Below, in pieces: positions 55,959 through 64,000 of a stretch of 64,000 nucleotides of DNA (position 1 is the stretch's first letter; each line of letters starts with the position of its first letter). The notes under the pieces were generated by a model, which had not been told where the DNA came from, ran no database searches, and saw only the letters and a program-made list of their open reading frames with translations. Origin of the DNA: Microbulbifer celer (GTDB lineage: Bacteria > Pseudomonadota > Gammaproteobacteria > Pseudomonadales > Cellvibrionaceae); assembly GCF_020991125.1 (NCBI RefSeq), contig NZ_CP087715.1, positions 3,401,001 to 3,465,000 on the forward strand. The letters are read 5' to 3'. A program made the position numbers and the translations under genes.

Positions 55959-56299
55959 GGAATTTCCCCCTTCTCTTTGGAGTCTTGTTTTCGGGTCTTT
56001 TTATTGACGCCTCTTTAAACATAGACTACGTGGTGATAAATTAACCATATAGCGCACTATTCACACAACCCGGACCACTAAACGTTGTCGAGGTTTAGGA
56101 TAATCGCCTAATAATTGCCCCGACTGCGGTTTGGGTTGGCAGCAAAGGACAGCGCTGTCATAACGCTTTTGCGCCTTTGCATCGCACCGCGCAACCACAT
56201 TGCTCTCCGCCAGTTGGCTGAGATGTGGAAGTCCCAAGGTGGTGCGACAGTGCAGACGCTGACTTCGCCCCGGTCATATAAACAAAATCGACGAGAGCT
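55959..56299. other. Divergent intergenic region between bioD and the L,D-transpeptidase gene
   Basis: These 341 bases hold both promoters. The only clear symmetry is a 6-bp inverted repeat CTAAAC-N9-GTTTAG at 56078-56098, which is too short to assign. No RNA gene or repeat of the palindromic family is present. Confidence 0.5.
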
Positions 56300-56785
56300 A
56301 TGCGAACGATCATTCTAATACTTGCCCTGCTGGCCCCGGCCTTTGCCGTGGCCAAAATCAAACCGGTCGACGAGGTGGTGGTCTACAAGTCCAAGCACCT
56401 GATGCAGCTGAAGCGCAATGGCCGTGTTGTGAAGAGCTATAAGGTGGTATTCGGGCAAAACCCGGTTGGCCACAAACAGTACGAGGGCGACCAGCGCACC
56501 CCCGAGGGCCGCTATACCCTGAACTGGAAGAAGAAGAACAGCACCTACTACCGCGCGATCCATATCTCCTATCCCAATGCGCAGGACCGCGCACGGGCGC
56601 GCAAAATGGGCCGAAGCCCCGGTGGTCTGATCATGATCCACGGCCAGAAGCCTCAGTGGAAAAATATCGAGAAGTACCTGACGCGGATGAACTGGACCAA
56701 TGGCTGTATTGCGGTGACCAATCCGGAGATGGACGAGATCTGGGCGATGGTGGATACCGGTACGCCGATTGAGATTTTTCCGTAA
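56300..56785 (+). CDS. L,D-transpeptidase (YkuD domain)
   Basis: A 161-residue exported protein: signal peptide about residues 1-19 (MRTIILILALLAPAFAVA), then a YkuD catalytic domain. The active-site segment is HGQKPQW (His114) and NGCIAVTN with Cys136, close to the YkuD HxnxxxxxxxxxxxxxxxSxGC layout in a YafK-like variant. It would crosslink peptidoglycan or attach or release lipoproteins in the periplasm. A signal for other domains is absent. It diverges from bioD; downstream are two palindromic elements (copies F and G), and dnaB converges. Confidence 0.85.
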   Translation: MRTIILILALLAPAFAVAKIKPVDEVVVYKSKHLMQLKRNGRVVKSYKVVFGQNPVGHKQYEGDQRTPEGRYTLNWKKKNSTYYRAIHISYPNAQDRARARKMGRSPGGLIMIHGQKPQWKNIEKYLTRMNWTNGCIAVTNPEMDEIWAMVDTGTPIEIFP

Positions 56786-56849
56786 GAACTGCTTCGTAAA
56801 AACCACAGGGTATCCAGAATATCCAGAAGGTCAGATGCGAAGGCAGCGA

Positions 56850-56947
56850 TACCGGGCAGCCCTTTGCGAGACCTTCTAAAACAGGGACGTTTTAGAAGAG
56901 CCCCCATGGATGGGTTCACGGCGTGTCTCGCAAAGGGCTGCCCGGTA
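56850..56947 (-). repeat. Palindromic element, copy F (divergent variant)
   Basis: Perfect 23-bp arms (56850-56872 and 56925-56947) enclose 52 nt. On the minus strand hairpin 1 is CCCAT-CC-ATGGG and hairpin 2 is a longer stem (CTTCTAAAA) closed by the loop CGTCCCTG. The linker between arm and hairpins is shorter than in other copies, and the arm sequence is unrelated, but the loop motifs and the flanks (AGTGGCG and CCTTCGCATC) match the family. Confidence 0.85.
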
Positions 56948-56987
56948 GCGGTGACGCCACTGAGGGTATTTAAGCTCCCTGAGTGGC

Positions 56988-57099
56988 GGCAGAGCACCGG
57001 GTGCGGGTTTTCAGGACCGCTGTATATACATCCCTGTACGCTGCGGCGGCGACGTCCCTGTCGCCGACGCTCCTGAAAACCCGCACCCGGTGCTCTGCC
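56988..57099 (+). repeat. Palindromic element, copy G (ldt-dnaB gap)
   Basis: Arms 56988-57016 and 57071-57099 are perfectly complementary over 29 nt and enclose 54 nt, with hairpin 1 TACAT-CC-CTGTA and hairpin 2 GGCGACGTCCCTGTCGCC, the same as copy C. It lies 40 bp from copy F in inverted orientation; together the pair is bounded by an outer inverted repeat at 56830-56846 and 57095-57111. Confidence 0.9.
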
Positions 57100-57146
57100 T
57101 TCGCATCTGACAACTGCACTTCGACTACAGGCTTCTACTCTCCAGA

Positions 57147-58592
57147 TCAATCCCCGCCCTGGTAATACTCCGGCGCCAGATCATCAAACCGGGTGTACTT
57201 GCCGATAAACGCCGCACGGCAGGTACCGATCTCACCGTTACGCTGCTTGCCGATAATCAACTCCGCCATGCCCTTGTCCGGACTGTCCTCGTTGTAATAC
57301 TCATCGCGATAGATAAACAGGATCACATCCGCATCCTGCTCGATCGCCCCGGATTCCCGCAGGTCCGAGTTCATCGGCCGCTTGTTCGGGCGCTGCTCCA
57401 CCCCCCGGTTCAACTGCGACAACGCAATTACCGGGCATTCATACTCTTTCGCCAGCGCCTTCATCGAGCGGGAAATCTCCGAAATCTCCTGGGTACGGCC
57501 CTCCGTTGCGCCTTTTACCTGCATCAGCTGCAGGTAATCCACCATCACCATCGCCGGCATCGATCGACGCTCCGCCTCTTCCCGGCTCAGTTTCGGATCC
57601 GCCTGCATCAGCTTGTTGGTATGGTCGCGCACAGTCCGCTTCACCCGCGCGCGCACCTCACTCGGGGAAAGACCGGGGGTATCGTCGATATACAACCCCT
57701 TGCCTTTCATCTTCTGCACCGCACTGGAAAGCTTCGGCCAGTCCTCTTCCTGCAACTTGCCGTTACGAATCCGTCCCTGATCAATACGACCGATCGAGGA
57801 CAGCATCCGCATCACCAGGCTGTCGGACGGCATTTCCATACTGAAGATCAGCGTGGGCTTTTCCTGGGATAGCATAGCGGCTTCAATAAAGTTCAGCGCC
57901 AGCGCGGTTTTCCCCATGGACGGACGGGCGGCGAGGATGATCAGCTCCCCGGGCTGCCAGCCCGAGGTACGCTCGTCCAGCTCGGAAAGTCCGGTCCCGA
58001 GACCGGTAATGTCGCCCTCGGATTTGAACAGCTCATCGATGCGTTCAACGGTCTTTTTCAGCAGTGTGTCGACGCCGACAAAGCCGCCCTCTTTGGCGCG
58101 CCCCTCGGCAATCTCCACCACGCGGCGCTCTGCCATCTGCAGCAGCTCGGCGGAACCAAGGCCACCAGGATTGAAGCTGGTGCGGCTGATTTCGCCGGCA
58201 GCGGCGATCAACTGGCGCAACATGGAGCGCTCGCGCACGATCTTGGCGTAAGCGACGATGTTGGCTGCAGACGGGGTATTTTCGGCCAGTTCGGCGAGGT
58301 AGGCGGGGCCACCCACATCCGCCAGCAGTTCGCGGCGGGCCAGGGCTTCGGCCAGGGTCACAATGTCCAGCGGCTGCTCGCTGGCAACCAGATCCTGCAT
58401 CACCGCAAAGATAGTGCGATGACTGGCAACGAAGAAGTCAACATCGCTGAGCTGTTCCGACACCGCATCCAGGCGGCTGGCATCCAGCATCAGGCCACCC
58501 AGTACCGATTGCTCCGCCTCTACGGAATGCGGCAGCGGGGAGCTCGACTGAGCTTCCTGGGTTTCTTCTTCTGGCGGAACGAAATCATTCAT
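57147..58592 (-). CDS. dnaB: Replicative DNA helicase DnaB
   Basis: A 481-residue DnaB-type helicase that unwinds DNA ahead of the replication fork. The N-terminal primase-interaction domain (LPHSVEAEQSVLGGLMLD, about residues 20-130) and the RecA-like C-terminal domain (Walker A in ILAARPSMGKTALALNF, about residue 225; Walker B VMVDYLQLMQV; the arginine finger region SDLRESGAIEQDADVI) are present. No intein. It lies 145 bases downstream of rplI on the same strand, as in Pseudomonas, but is separated from it by a strong hairpin, so it probably has its own promoter in that gap. Confidence 0.97.
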   Translation of the reverse strand: MNDFVPPEEETQEAQSSSPLPHSVEAEQSVLGGLMLDASRLDAVSEQLSDVDFFVASHRTIFAVMQDLVASEQPLDIVTLAEALARRELLADVGGPAYLAELAENTPSAANIVAYAKIVRERSMLRQLIAAAGEISRTSFNPGGLGSAELLQMAERRVVEIAEGRAKEGGFVGVDTLLKKTVERIDELFKSEGDITGLGTGLSELDERTSGWQPGELIILAARPSMGKTALALNFIEAAMLSQEKPTLIFSMEMPSDSLVMRMLSSIGRIDQGRIRNGKLQEEDWPKLSSAVQKMKGKGLYIDDTPGLSPSEVRARVKRTVRDHTNKLMQADPKLSREEAERRSMPAMVMVDYLQLMQVKGATEGRTQEISEISRSMKALAKEYECPVIALSQLNRGVEQRPNKRPMNSDLRESGAIEQDADVILFIYRDEYYNEDSPDKGMAELIIGKQRNGEIGTCRAAFIGKYTRFDDLAPEYYQGGD

Positions 58593-58620
58593 GGTGCGGA
58601 ATTTACCGGGTTCAGAAACA

Positions 58621-58660
58621 AATCAGGCGCTGGATTCCTTCCGGAATCCAGCGCCTGATT
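58621..58660 (-). terminator. Hairpin terminator between rplI and dnaB
   Basis: An 18-bp perfect stem (58621-58638 with 58643-58660) closed by TTCC is followed on the minus strand by TGTTTCT. It probably ends the rpsF-rpsR-rplI message ahead of dnaB. Confidence 0.75.
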
Positions 58661-58736
58661 GTAGCGCGACCTGACCACTAACAGACAACTCCGTTGCAAT
58701 CAGTCGCACAAGTACCGCAAGTGGTATGAGAGAAGC

Positions 58737-59183
58737 TTACTCGGCTTCTACCACAACCTTGACGGTGGTGATCACGTCGGAGTGCAGCTGCACGTCCACG
58801 TCAAATTCACCCAGTTCGCGCAGCGCACCTTCCGGCAGCTTCACTTCGGCTTTCTCTACGGCAACGCCGGCAGCGGTGATCGCTTCGGCAATGTCGCGAG
58901 TGCCGATGGAACCGAACAGCTTGCCTTCGTCGCCGGCGTTGGCGGCGATGGTAACAACCAGGTCGGTCAGCTTTTCAGCGCGGCTTTCAGCTTCGCTCAC
59001 CTTGGCGGCGGCAGCCGCTTCCAGTTCTGCGCGCTTGGCTTCAAACTCAGCAACGTTCGCTGCGTTGGCCAGCACGGCTTTACCGGTAGGCAGCAGGAAG
59101 TTGCGGCCAAAACCGGCTTTTACTTCAACGCGGTCGCCCACGTTGCCCAGTTTGCCTACTTTATCGAGCAGAATAACTTCCAT
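58737..59183 (-). CDS. rplI: 50S ribosomal protein L9
   Basis: A 148-residue ribosomal protein L9 with the usual two globular domains joined by a long helix: N-terminal [36 protein letters not shown] motif, the helical linker ([20 protein letters not shown]) and a C-terminal domain (residues about 80-148). It binds 23S rRNA. It is the last gene of the rpsF-rpsR-(membrane protein)-rplI unit and is followed by a strong hairpin. Confidence 0.97.
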   Translation of the reverse strand: MEVILLDKVGKLGNVGDRVEVKAGFGRNFLLPTGKAVLANAANVAEFEAKRAELEAAAAAKVSEAESRAEKLTDLVVTIAANAGDEGKLFGSIGTRDIAEAITAAGVAVEKAEVKLPEGALRELGEFDVDVQLHSDVITTVKVVVEAE

Positions 59184-59217
59184 CTCGGAACCCTCAGTTT
59201 CAGTTCGTGTGCGGCGG

Positions 59218-60066
59218 TCAGGATTTTTTGCCTGTCCGCGCGCGAATATCTATCCAGCTATCTATCAGAGCCAGGCCACACAGGAACCCGGCCAGCGGCA
59301 GTACCGCAATGACCAACATCACATACAGCGCGATCAACGGCCCGCGTCCCCAGCCACGTTCGGCGACCTGCCAGTGAATCAGGCAGATACCCGCCACCAG
59401 CATGGGGAAGGCGGCAACTGCACCCCAGAACACATAGTGCTCATTCACCAGGCACAGGACCCACAACAGCATGCCCAGTGCGGCAATCGGTAGCGGCATG
59501 CGCAGTTGATGCATCTCCAGGCGTAAACCGCCGGGGTTGTACAGCAACGCCTGCCACCAGCGTGCCAGCAACAGCGCCAACATCGCGCTGATTACTGATA
59601 CCCATGCCAGGTACCCGGTGGCCTGGGTCTCACTGGCAAATGCCTGGCCCAGTTGCTGTGCTTCCGGGCTGTTGGCGCCGCCAGCGGCTTCCGTGACGGC
59701 CTGCAGCAGTATTTCCATCACTCCGCCAGATACCTGGGAGGTGATGAGAATGCCCACTGCGGAGGCCAGGGTCAGTGCAACCAGGGCCCAGCTCCACGCG
59801 CGTGTAGCGCGCAGTACCAGGGCGCCGATCAGCACCGCCACAAAGTGGGTCAGCGCCAGTCCCGCCATCAGCGGGGTCATGTAACCGGCGCCGGCAGCGG
59901 CCACCACCGGCAATGCAGCCCAGGCCAGAACAAACAGGCCGTCGCTACTGCCGCGGCGCAGCCCTACCAGTGCCAGCACCGCAGGGCTGATCAGTGGTAT
60001 CCCCACCATAGTGAGGAGTACCGACCGCACGCGCGACCGCATGGCAAATTCAGCGATGGCGCGCAT
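59218..60066 (-). CDS. Membrane protein between rpsR and rplI (DUF2232/YybS-like)
   Basis: A 282-residue integral membrane protein with about eight hydrophobic segments (for instance [20 protein letters not shown] at the N-terminus and [20 protein letters not shown] near the end). It occupies the same position, between rpsR and rplI, as a membrane protein of Pseudomonas, and the pattern resembles the DUF2232/YybS group. Function unknown. It starts 46 bases after rpsR, so it belongs to the ribosomal operon. The family name is an inference from position and shape. Confidence 0.65.
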   Translation of the reverse strand: MRAIAEFAMRSRVRSVLLTMVGIPLISPAVLALVGLRRGSSDGLFVLAWAALPVVAAAGAGYMTPLMAGLALTHFVAVLIGALVLRATRAWSWALVALTLASAVGILITSQVSGGVMEILLQAVTEAAGGANSPEAQQLGQAFASETQATGYLAWVSVISAMLALLLARWWQALLYNPGGLRLEMHQLRMPLPIAALGMLLWVLCLVNEHYVFWGAVAAFPMLVAGICLIHWQVAERGWGRGPLIALYVMLVIAVLPLAGFLCGLALIDSWIDIRARTGKKS

Positions 60067-60112
60067 TAGATAGCTTCTCTTTTACAACAAAGCTTACGAA
60101 GCAAAGCGCAGC

Positions 60113-60343
60113 TTAAGCTTCGTGGCTGTCCGTGTACGGCAGCAGGGCCAGGAAACGCGCGCGCTTGACCGCAGTGGACAACTGGCGCTGGTACTTGGCT
60201 TTGGTGCCGGTGATACGGCTCGGTACGATTTTGCCAGTTTCAGAAACGTAGGCTTTCAGGGTATCGAGATCTTTGTAATCGATACGCTTGACGCCTTCGG
60301 CGGTGAAACGGCAGAACTTACGACGACGGAAAAAACGTGCCAT
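60113..60343 (-). CDS. rpsR: 30S ribosomal protein S18
   Basis: A 76-residue S18 with the typical basic start [20 protein letters not shown], the middle [20 protein letters not shown] and the ending [16 protein letters not shown]. It binds S6 and the platform of the small subunit. It begins 12 bases after rpsF. There is no priB between them, unlike in E. coli. Confidence 0.97.
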   Translation of the reverse strand: MARFFRRRKFCRFTAEGVKRIDYKDLDTLKAYVSETGKIVPSRITGTKAKYQRQLSTAVKRARFLALLPYTDSHEA

Positions 60344-60355
60344 CTGATTATCCCC

Positions 60356-60802
60356 TTACTCTTCGCTTTCGGCGTTATCGGAAGATTTCTCTTCCGCTTT
60401 CTCGGAAGGCTTGTCTTCCTTCTCAGTGCGCTCGCGACGCTCAGAGCGTTCCGCACGGGCAGCTTTGCGCTCGCGGGACTCTTTCTCAGCCTTCATGATC
60501 GGGCTTTCTTCGGTAACCGCTTCGTCTTCGCGGATAACCAGATTACGGATCACGGCGTCGTTGTACTTGAAGTTGGTGGTCAGTTCCGCCAGTGCTTCTT
60601 CGGTACATTCAACGTTCAGCAGAACGTAGTGAGCCTTGTGGATCTTGTTGATCGGGTAAGCCAGACGGCGGCGGCCCCAGTCTTCCAGACGGTGTACTTC
60701 GCCGCCGCTTTCTTTGATGGTCGCAGTGTAGCGCTCGACCATGCCGGGCACCTGCTCGCTCTGGTCCGGGTGAACCAGGAATACAATTTCGTAATGACGC
60801 AT
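60356..60802 (-). CDS. rpsF: 30S ribosomal protein S6
   Basis: A 148-residue S6 with the RNA/S18-binding core ([20 protein letters not shown], residues 1-98, including [20 protein letters not shown]) and a long acidic/basic tail of about 50 residues rich in Glu, Lys, Arg and Ser ending AESEE, a tail like that extended by post-translational glutamylation in E. coli. It is the first gene of the S6-S18-L9 operon; 292 bases separate it from the preceding gene and hold its promoter. Confidence 0.97.
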   Translation of the reverse strand: MRHYEIVFLVHPDQSEQVPGMVERYTATIKESGGEVHRLEDWGRRRLAYPINKIHKAHYVLLNVECTEEALAELTTNFKYNDAVIRNLVIREDEAVTEESPIMKAEKESRERKAARAERSERRERTEKEDKPSEKAEEKSSDNAESEE

Positions 60803-61094
60803 TTTTGCTCCTTACGGGTTAAACAGCCTCCCGGCTTGTCGTTGGTGACTGCCCGGTGAGGCAAGGAGTGCAACGGGCAACAGGTCTAGGACCACGGGCC
60901 TATTGCGGGCGGCGTATTCTATGCGGGGGGGAAACTGGTTGCAAGTTGATCGATTGCGCTGGGCGCGAGAATGTTGCAACAGAGACCAATTAGTGGGCAC
61001 AACATAGTGGGCACAACGGCCCGACAAAAATCTGACCAAAAAGTCAGACCGGATACGGGGCTCCCACCCCGTATCGCGACTCGAAACCGGCTGC

Positions 61095-62411
61095 TCAGAA
61101 CACGTAGCGCACACTCAGGTTGGCTTCGGTCTTGTCGTAGCTGTAAATATCGAAGTTCTCGTCGTTGACGGTGCGCACCACCCGCGCGTCCAGCTGCAAC
61201 CGTGGCAGCAGCCGTAGCTCTGCCCCCACCCAGCTGCGCAGGCGGGTGCCGTCCCGGGCCCGGTCCTTGAACTGGCCGTCGCTGTCCTGCAGGCGGTTGT
61301 TATCCTGGTAATGGCTCACCCGGTAATGGCTGCCAGCGTTGAGGGTCCAGCCTTGCGCCACCGGCAGTTCCGCTTCGAGCCCGACGGTCTGGCGCCGGGG
61401 CGAATAGCTGTAAAAGCCATCATCGGCGGTAGTCAGGTCCTGGCGATCATCCAGGTCGAGGCGGTACAGGGCATCGATATCCAGCATTGCCAGCGGCGTG
61501 GTCCAGCGCGCCTCGAAGCGCTGACGCCAGCCGTCCAGATAACGGAAATCCTCGGTCGCGGCGAAATAGCCGGGCAGGTATGCCAGGGTCAATACGCCAC
61601 TGTCGAACGACTGCTGCATGCGACCCACGAAGCGCCACTCGCTGGTAACACGTTCACCGCCGAGCGAGGCAGTTTCCGCGACACCCCCCAGTTCCACCAG
61701 CCACCCCTGCCAGGGCACATGGCGGGAGACCCCCAGATTGAAACTGGACAGGTTCAGGCTATCCAGATCGCTGTAGCGGCGGCCGAAGGCAAACCCGTGC
61801 AGACGCCAGCCATCCTCCGCGGTGCCCTGCAGGCGGTACTGCCCCCAGGCGAACAGTTCGGTGTAGGTGTCCTCTCCTACCGAGTCATCGGTCAGCAGCG
61901 CGTTCTGCAGTGAGTAGGCGTTGCTGTCATAGCCGGACGACAGGCTGAGCAGGGCCAGCCCGCGATCCTCTTCCGCAGTCGGTTCCTGGTCGCTCGTCTG
62001 CGCCAGGGCAGTGAGGCGCATCAGTGCAAAGCGGCGCAGCTTGGGAGAGGCGCTATCGGTGAGTGCACGATAGTGCCCTACAGCGGATACTGGGCGTCCC
62101 TGCTTTTCCGCCATCATTCCCAGTTGCAGACGCGCCACCTCGCCCCACTCCGGGTCATCCAGCAGCTTCTGAAACTGCGCCTGCGCAGCCGGGTAGCGCT
62201 GCAACTTGAACAGTGTCACCCCCAGGTTGTAGGTCAGGCTGGGGCCCTGCTGACCCGCTTGCCGGGCCTGCTCGAAATGCGCCAGGGCGCGCTCGTACTG
62301 TCCATCCTTAAATGCGGCGGTGCCACTAACAAAAGGCTCCGCGGCGCCTGCGGGCGCCGCAATAGCGGCGTATATAAGCAACCCGGCAAGCAACTTTGAC
62401 GTCAACGCCAT
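61095..62411 (-). CDS. TPR plus beta-barrel outer-membrane protein (Slam-like)
   Basis: A 438-residue exported protein: a signal peptide (about residues 1-23, ending AGA), tetratricopeptide-like repeats around residues 25-140 (FKDGQYERALAHFEQARQAG; YNLGVTLFKLQRYPAAQAQF), then a C-terminal half of alternating beta strands ending in the outer-membrane signature SVRYVF with final Phe. This resembles the DUF560 surface lipoprotein assembly modifiers (Slam) but the match is by layout, not confirmed. It follows the coiled-coil, anti-sigma and sigma genes on the same strand (105-base gap), which suggests control by that sigma factor. Confidence 0.7.
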   Translation of the reverse strand: MALTSKLLAGLLIYAAIAAPAGAAEPFVSGTAAFKDGQYERALAHFEQARQAGQQGPSLTYNLGVTLFKLQRYPAAQAQFQKLLDDPEWGEVARLQLGMMAEKQGRPVSAVGHYRALTDSASPKLRRFALMRLTALAQTSDQEPTAEEDRGLALLSLSSGYDSNAYSLQNALLTDDSVGEDTYTELFAWGQYRLQGTAEDGWRLHGFAFGRRYSDLDSLNLSSFNLGVSRHVPWQGWLVELGGVAETASLGGERVTSEWRFVGRMQQSFDSGVLTLAYLPGYFAATEDFRYLDGWRQRFEARWTTPLAMLDIDALYRLDLDDRQDLTTADDGFYSYSPRRQTVGLEAELPVAQGWTLNAGSHYRVSHYQDNNRLQDSDGQFKDRARDGTRLRSWVGAELRLLPRLQLDARVVRTVNDENFDIYSYDKTEANLSVRYVF

Positions 62412-62516
62412 TTACAATCTCTCCAAACACAACAGGCCGGGCGCACTGCGCCCAGCCTCAAGTCAGAATCATTCACTAACAGGCTTCACCCGTTATCCTC
62501 TTTTCAGCCCGCTGAA

Positions 62517-63128
62517 TCAGCCTTCAACAGCGACGTCAGCCGCCGCTGCCGGATCCCGGTCCATCGCCCGATCCATCAGACTCTCCAGATCCACCGGCAA
62601 GCGGTCTTTCACATCTTCCGGCAGGTTGTCGATGATGGACTGCACATCCTCCATGGATCCCTCGTAGTCGGCGCCGCTCATCGCATTCTTGAGCGCTTCT
62701 TCGGCCGTCTCGCGAGCGGCAGCGGCATTTTCCTGCGCACTCAAAGCCGCAGCGTTGGCATTGGCCATCGCGGCCTCACTCTGGGCCATGGCATTGGCGA
62801 CCAAGGCTGCAACTTCTTCCGCTTTCAGCTTGCCGGCCGCACGCAGCTCGGCTTCCGCTTCCTCCATCTCTTCCGCATCGGCACTGCGGGCGGCAATCGC
62901 GGCATTGGCCGTTGCCAGGCCCTCGGCGGCCGCTTCCACGGCGATACTGCTCGCCGCTTCAGGCAGTTCGATCACATTGATCGCATCCGCGGCAGTGGCT
63001 TCGGCGTCAACCACAGAGACCTCCACATCCAGGTCGGCATTGACCTCGACTTCATTTGCCAGCGCCTTGCCGCTGACCGGCGCGGCAACAATCAGGCCCA
63101 GCGCCATCCATGTTTTCAACGTTTTCAT
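62517..63128 (-). CDS. Exported Ala/Glu-rich coiled-coil protein
   Basis: A 203-residue protein with a signal peptide (about residues 1-24, ending ALA-NEVEV). The rest is extremely rich in Ala, Glu and Asp, with long helical stretches (AIAARSADAEEMEEAEAELR, EEVAALVANAMAQSEAAMAN) that should form a coiled coil, and a conserved-looking acidic end (NLPEDVKDRLPVDLESLMDR). I know no family. Position 38 bases downstream of the anti-sigma factor gene and before the beta-barrel gene suggests that it is part of the envelope module. Confidence 0.65.
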   Translation of the reverse strand: MKTLKTWMALGLIVAAPVSGKALANEVEVNADLDVEVSVVDAEATAADAINVIELPEAASSIAVEAAAEGLATANAAIAARSADAEEMEEAEAELRAAGKLKAEEVAALVANAMAQSEAAMANANAAALSAQENAAAARETAEEALKNAMSGADYEGSMEDVQSIIDNLPEDVKDRLPVDLESLMDRAMDRDPAAAADVAVEG

Positions 63129-63166
63129 GATTCAACCTCACTTGTGTCTATAGAGCGTGCTTGGAG

Positions 63167-63841
63167 TCAGATGGTTTGCGGTTCCGGTGTCGCACGTTGC
63201 TGCGGCGCCAGAAGCGCTTCCGGCATAGCTGCCCCCGAGGGCAGGTCCACCGGTACATAAAATTCTTTGCGGGCACCGTTATGTTCGATGCGAATCCGTA
63301 TCTGGGTGCGCTGTCCATTGCGTACCCGCACCGGCAGGGTGAGCCAGTTCACCCCGGCATCAAGGTCGGTGCGCCAGCGTAATTCCCGTTGATCCCCATA
63401 ACCTTCGAGCGCGAGATTTTCCGGCAGTGATACGCTGATCATCGCGCCCTGTATGGCACGCCCGGTATCCACCGAAACATTGACCGGTAGCGTCGCAGGC
63501 TCCGCCGAAGCGACGTTCACCACTTCGGTCGCCGGTGTCGACGACTGCCACTGGGGCAGCGCGGCGAACACCGCCAGCAGCAGGCTGGCCGCCGTGGCCA
63601 GCTGCCACCTGCGCACGCGCGCCCGGTCCCGGTTGCGTTGATTCGGCAGTGCGGCATTGAGCACCCGCGTTTCAAAGTGCTCACCGGGCTCCGGTGCCGG
63701 CATGGTCCGCAGCAGGTTGAGCAGGCGGAGTTCTTCGGCGTATTCGCGACAGTCACTGCAACGATGCAGGTGCTTCAGCAGTGCGCCGTTATTTTCCCGT
63801 TGCATCAATTCCAGTTCGCGGCGGGCCTGACAGCAGTTCAT
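63167..63841 (-). CDS. Zinc-finger anti-sigma factor
   Basis: A 224-residue membrane protein with the zf-HC2 anti-sigma motif near the N-terminus: HLHRCSDC, with His24, Cys28 and Cys31 (HxxxCxxC), and earlier Cys3/Cys4. One membrane helix lies around residues 80-97 (LATAASLLLAVFAALP), and the C-terminal part is periplasmic and beta-rich. It should bind and hold the ECF sigma factor encoded just upstream (43-base gap), releasing it on an envelope signal. The start is the ATG at 63841; the unit continues with the coiled-coil and beta-barrel genes. Confidence 0.85.
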   Translation of the reverse strand: MNCCQARRELELMQRENNGALLKHLHRCSDCREYAEELRLLNLLRTMPAPEPGEHFETRVLNAALPNQRNRDRARVRRWQLATAASLLLAVFAALPQWQSSTPATEVVNVASAEPATLPVNVSVDTGRAIQGAMISVSLPENLALEGYGDQRELRWRTDLDAGVNWLTLPVRVRNGQRTQIRIRIEHNGARKEFYVPVDLPSGAAMPEALLAPQQRATPEPQTI

Positions 63842-63884
63842 GGTTTTCTCCTCGGGCGCTTCGCGCTTGCCACTCGATTACTGA

Positions 63885-64000
63885 TCAACACGCGGCAAAG
63901 GCCGCTACGGTTCCCGGTTCGAGTACAGATTTCAGTTTTTTCCGCGCCCGGTGCAGGCGGGATTTCACGGTGCCGACACTGATTTCCAGTATCTCGGCCA
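63885..64000 (-). CDS. ECF sigma factor, C-terminal end (partial)
   Basis: Only the last 38 codons are inside the window. They encode AEILEISVGTVKSRLHRARK followed by KLKSVLEP and a short Ala-rich end, which is the helix-turn-helix of sigma region 4 in extracytoplasmic-function sigma factors. It lies directly upstream of the zinc-finger anti-sigma gene on the same strand, the usual sigma/anti-sigma arrangement. Regions 1-3 are beyond the right edge. Confidence 0.85.
   Translation of the reverse strand, partial: AEILEISVGTVKSRLHRARKKLKSVLEPGTVAAFAAC

Noticed and set aside
56078-56098. CTAAAC-N9-GTTTAG as a BirA or biotin-related operator
   Set aside because: The arms are six bases only and do not match the BirA consensus; a chance symmetry is likely.

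Overview
The window reads as one continuous piece of a marine gammaproteobacterial chromosome. The rpsF-rpsR-(membrane protein)-rplI-dnaB block has the Pseudomonas-type order. tkt-epd, the metK-ahcY-metF methyl cycle, a DUF3094 gene, a PsrA-type operator, many secreted metallopeptidases, a large TonB receptor and moderately high G+C fit a Microbulbifer-like member of the Cellvibrionales. The genus is inference; no rRNA or other marker gene is present. I see no prophage, transposase, CRISPR array, tRNA or rRNA.

Layout. 1-3.8 kb: the 3' part of a YejM/PbgA-like membrane hydrolase, then a membrane group (two-TM protein, SPFH lipoprotein, DUF350 protein, transglutaminase-like protein). 3.9-16.1 kb: a large zinc metallopeptidase, a TSUP permease, an aminotransferase with a twin-arginine signal, a TonB receptor, a DUF2884 protein, two coupled unrecognised genes, a periplasmic peroxiredoxin and a Cys-rich metallopeptidase lipoprotein. 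16.1-24.8 kb: central metabolism. epd and tkt lie on the minus strand and diverge from an ArsR-methyltransferase fusion regulator that heads metK, ahcY and metF; two related palindromes sit in the divergent promoter. 24.8-39.4 kb: an OmpA-like lipoprotein, a HAD phosphatase, rsmE, an RND efflux pair, tex, histidine decarboxylase, rluA, a thioesterase and an iron-type alcohol dehydrogenase. 39.5-42.9 kb: a ParD-like gene overlapping a methionine aminopeptidase gene, a methyltransferase, and a DUF1294/DJ-1/glyoxalase-like run. 43-56 kb: two secreted peptidases and an S15-type hydrolase, a LytS/LytTR two-component pair with HdeD, an EVE protein, acyl-CoA dehydrogenase and bioD. 56.3-64 kb: an L,D-transpeptidase, dnaB, the ribosomal protein operon, and an envelope module ending in an ECF sigma factor that runs off the right edge.

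The most striking feature is not a gene. Seven copies of an intergenic element of about 98-125 bp are scattered over five gaps. Six copies have 29-nt outer arms, and all enclose two small hairpins. Arm and hairpin stem sequences differ between copies but stay paired, while the hairpin loops (ATCC-A/C-TG, and ATCCTGT or GTCCCTG) and outer flanks (GTGGCGG on one side, CCTTCG on the other) are kept. This is the signature of a structure-selected repeat, either a mobile hairpin or a transcribed RNA.

Most genes are ordinary housekeeping or envelope functions. Points worth following are the repeat family, the SAM-cycle regulator and its paired operator, the ParD-like/aminopeptidase overlap, the SPFH/DUF350/transglutaminase neighbourhood, the exported aminotransferase, the solitary histidine decarboxylase, and the orphan pair at 12.6-14.0 kb.
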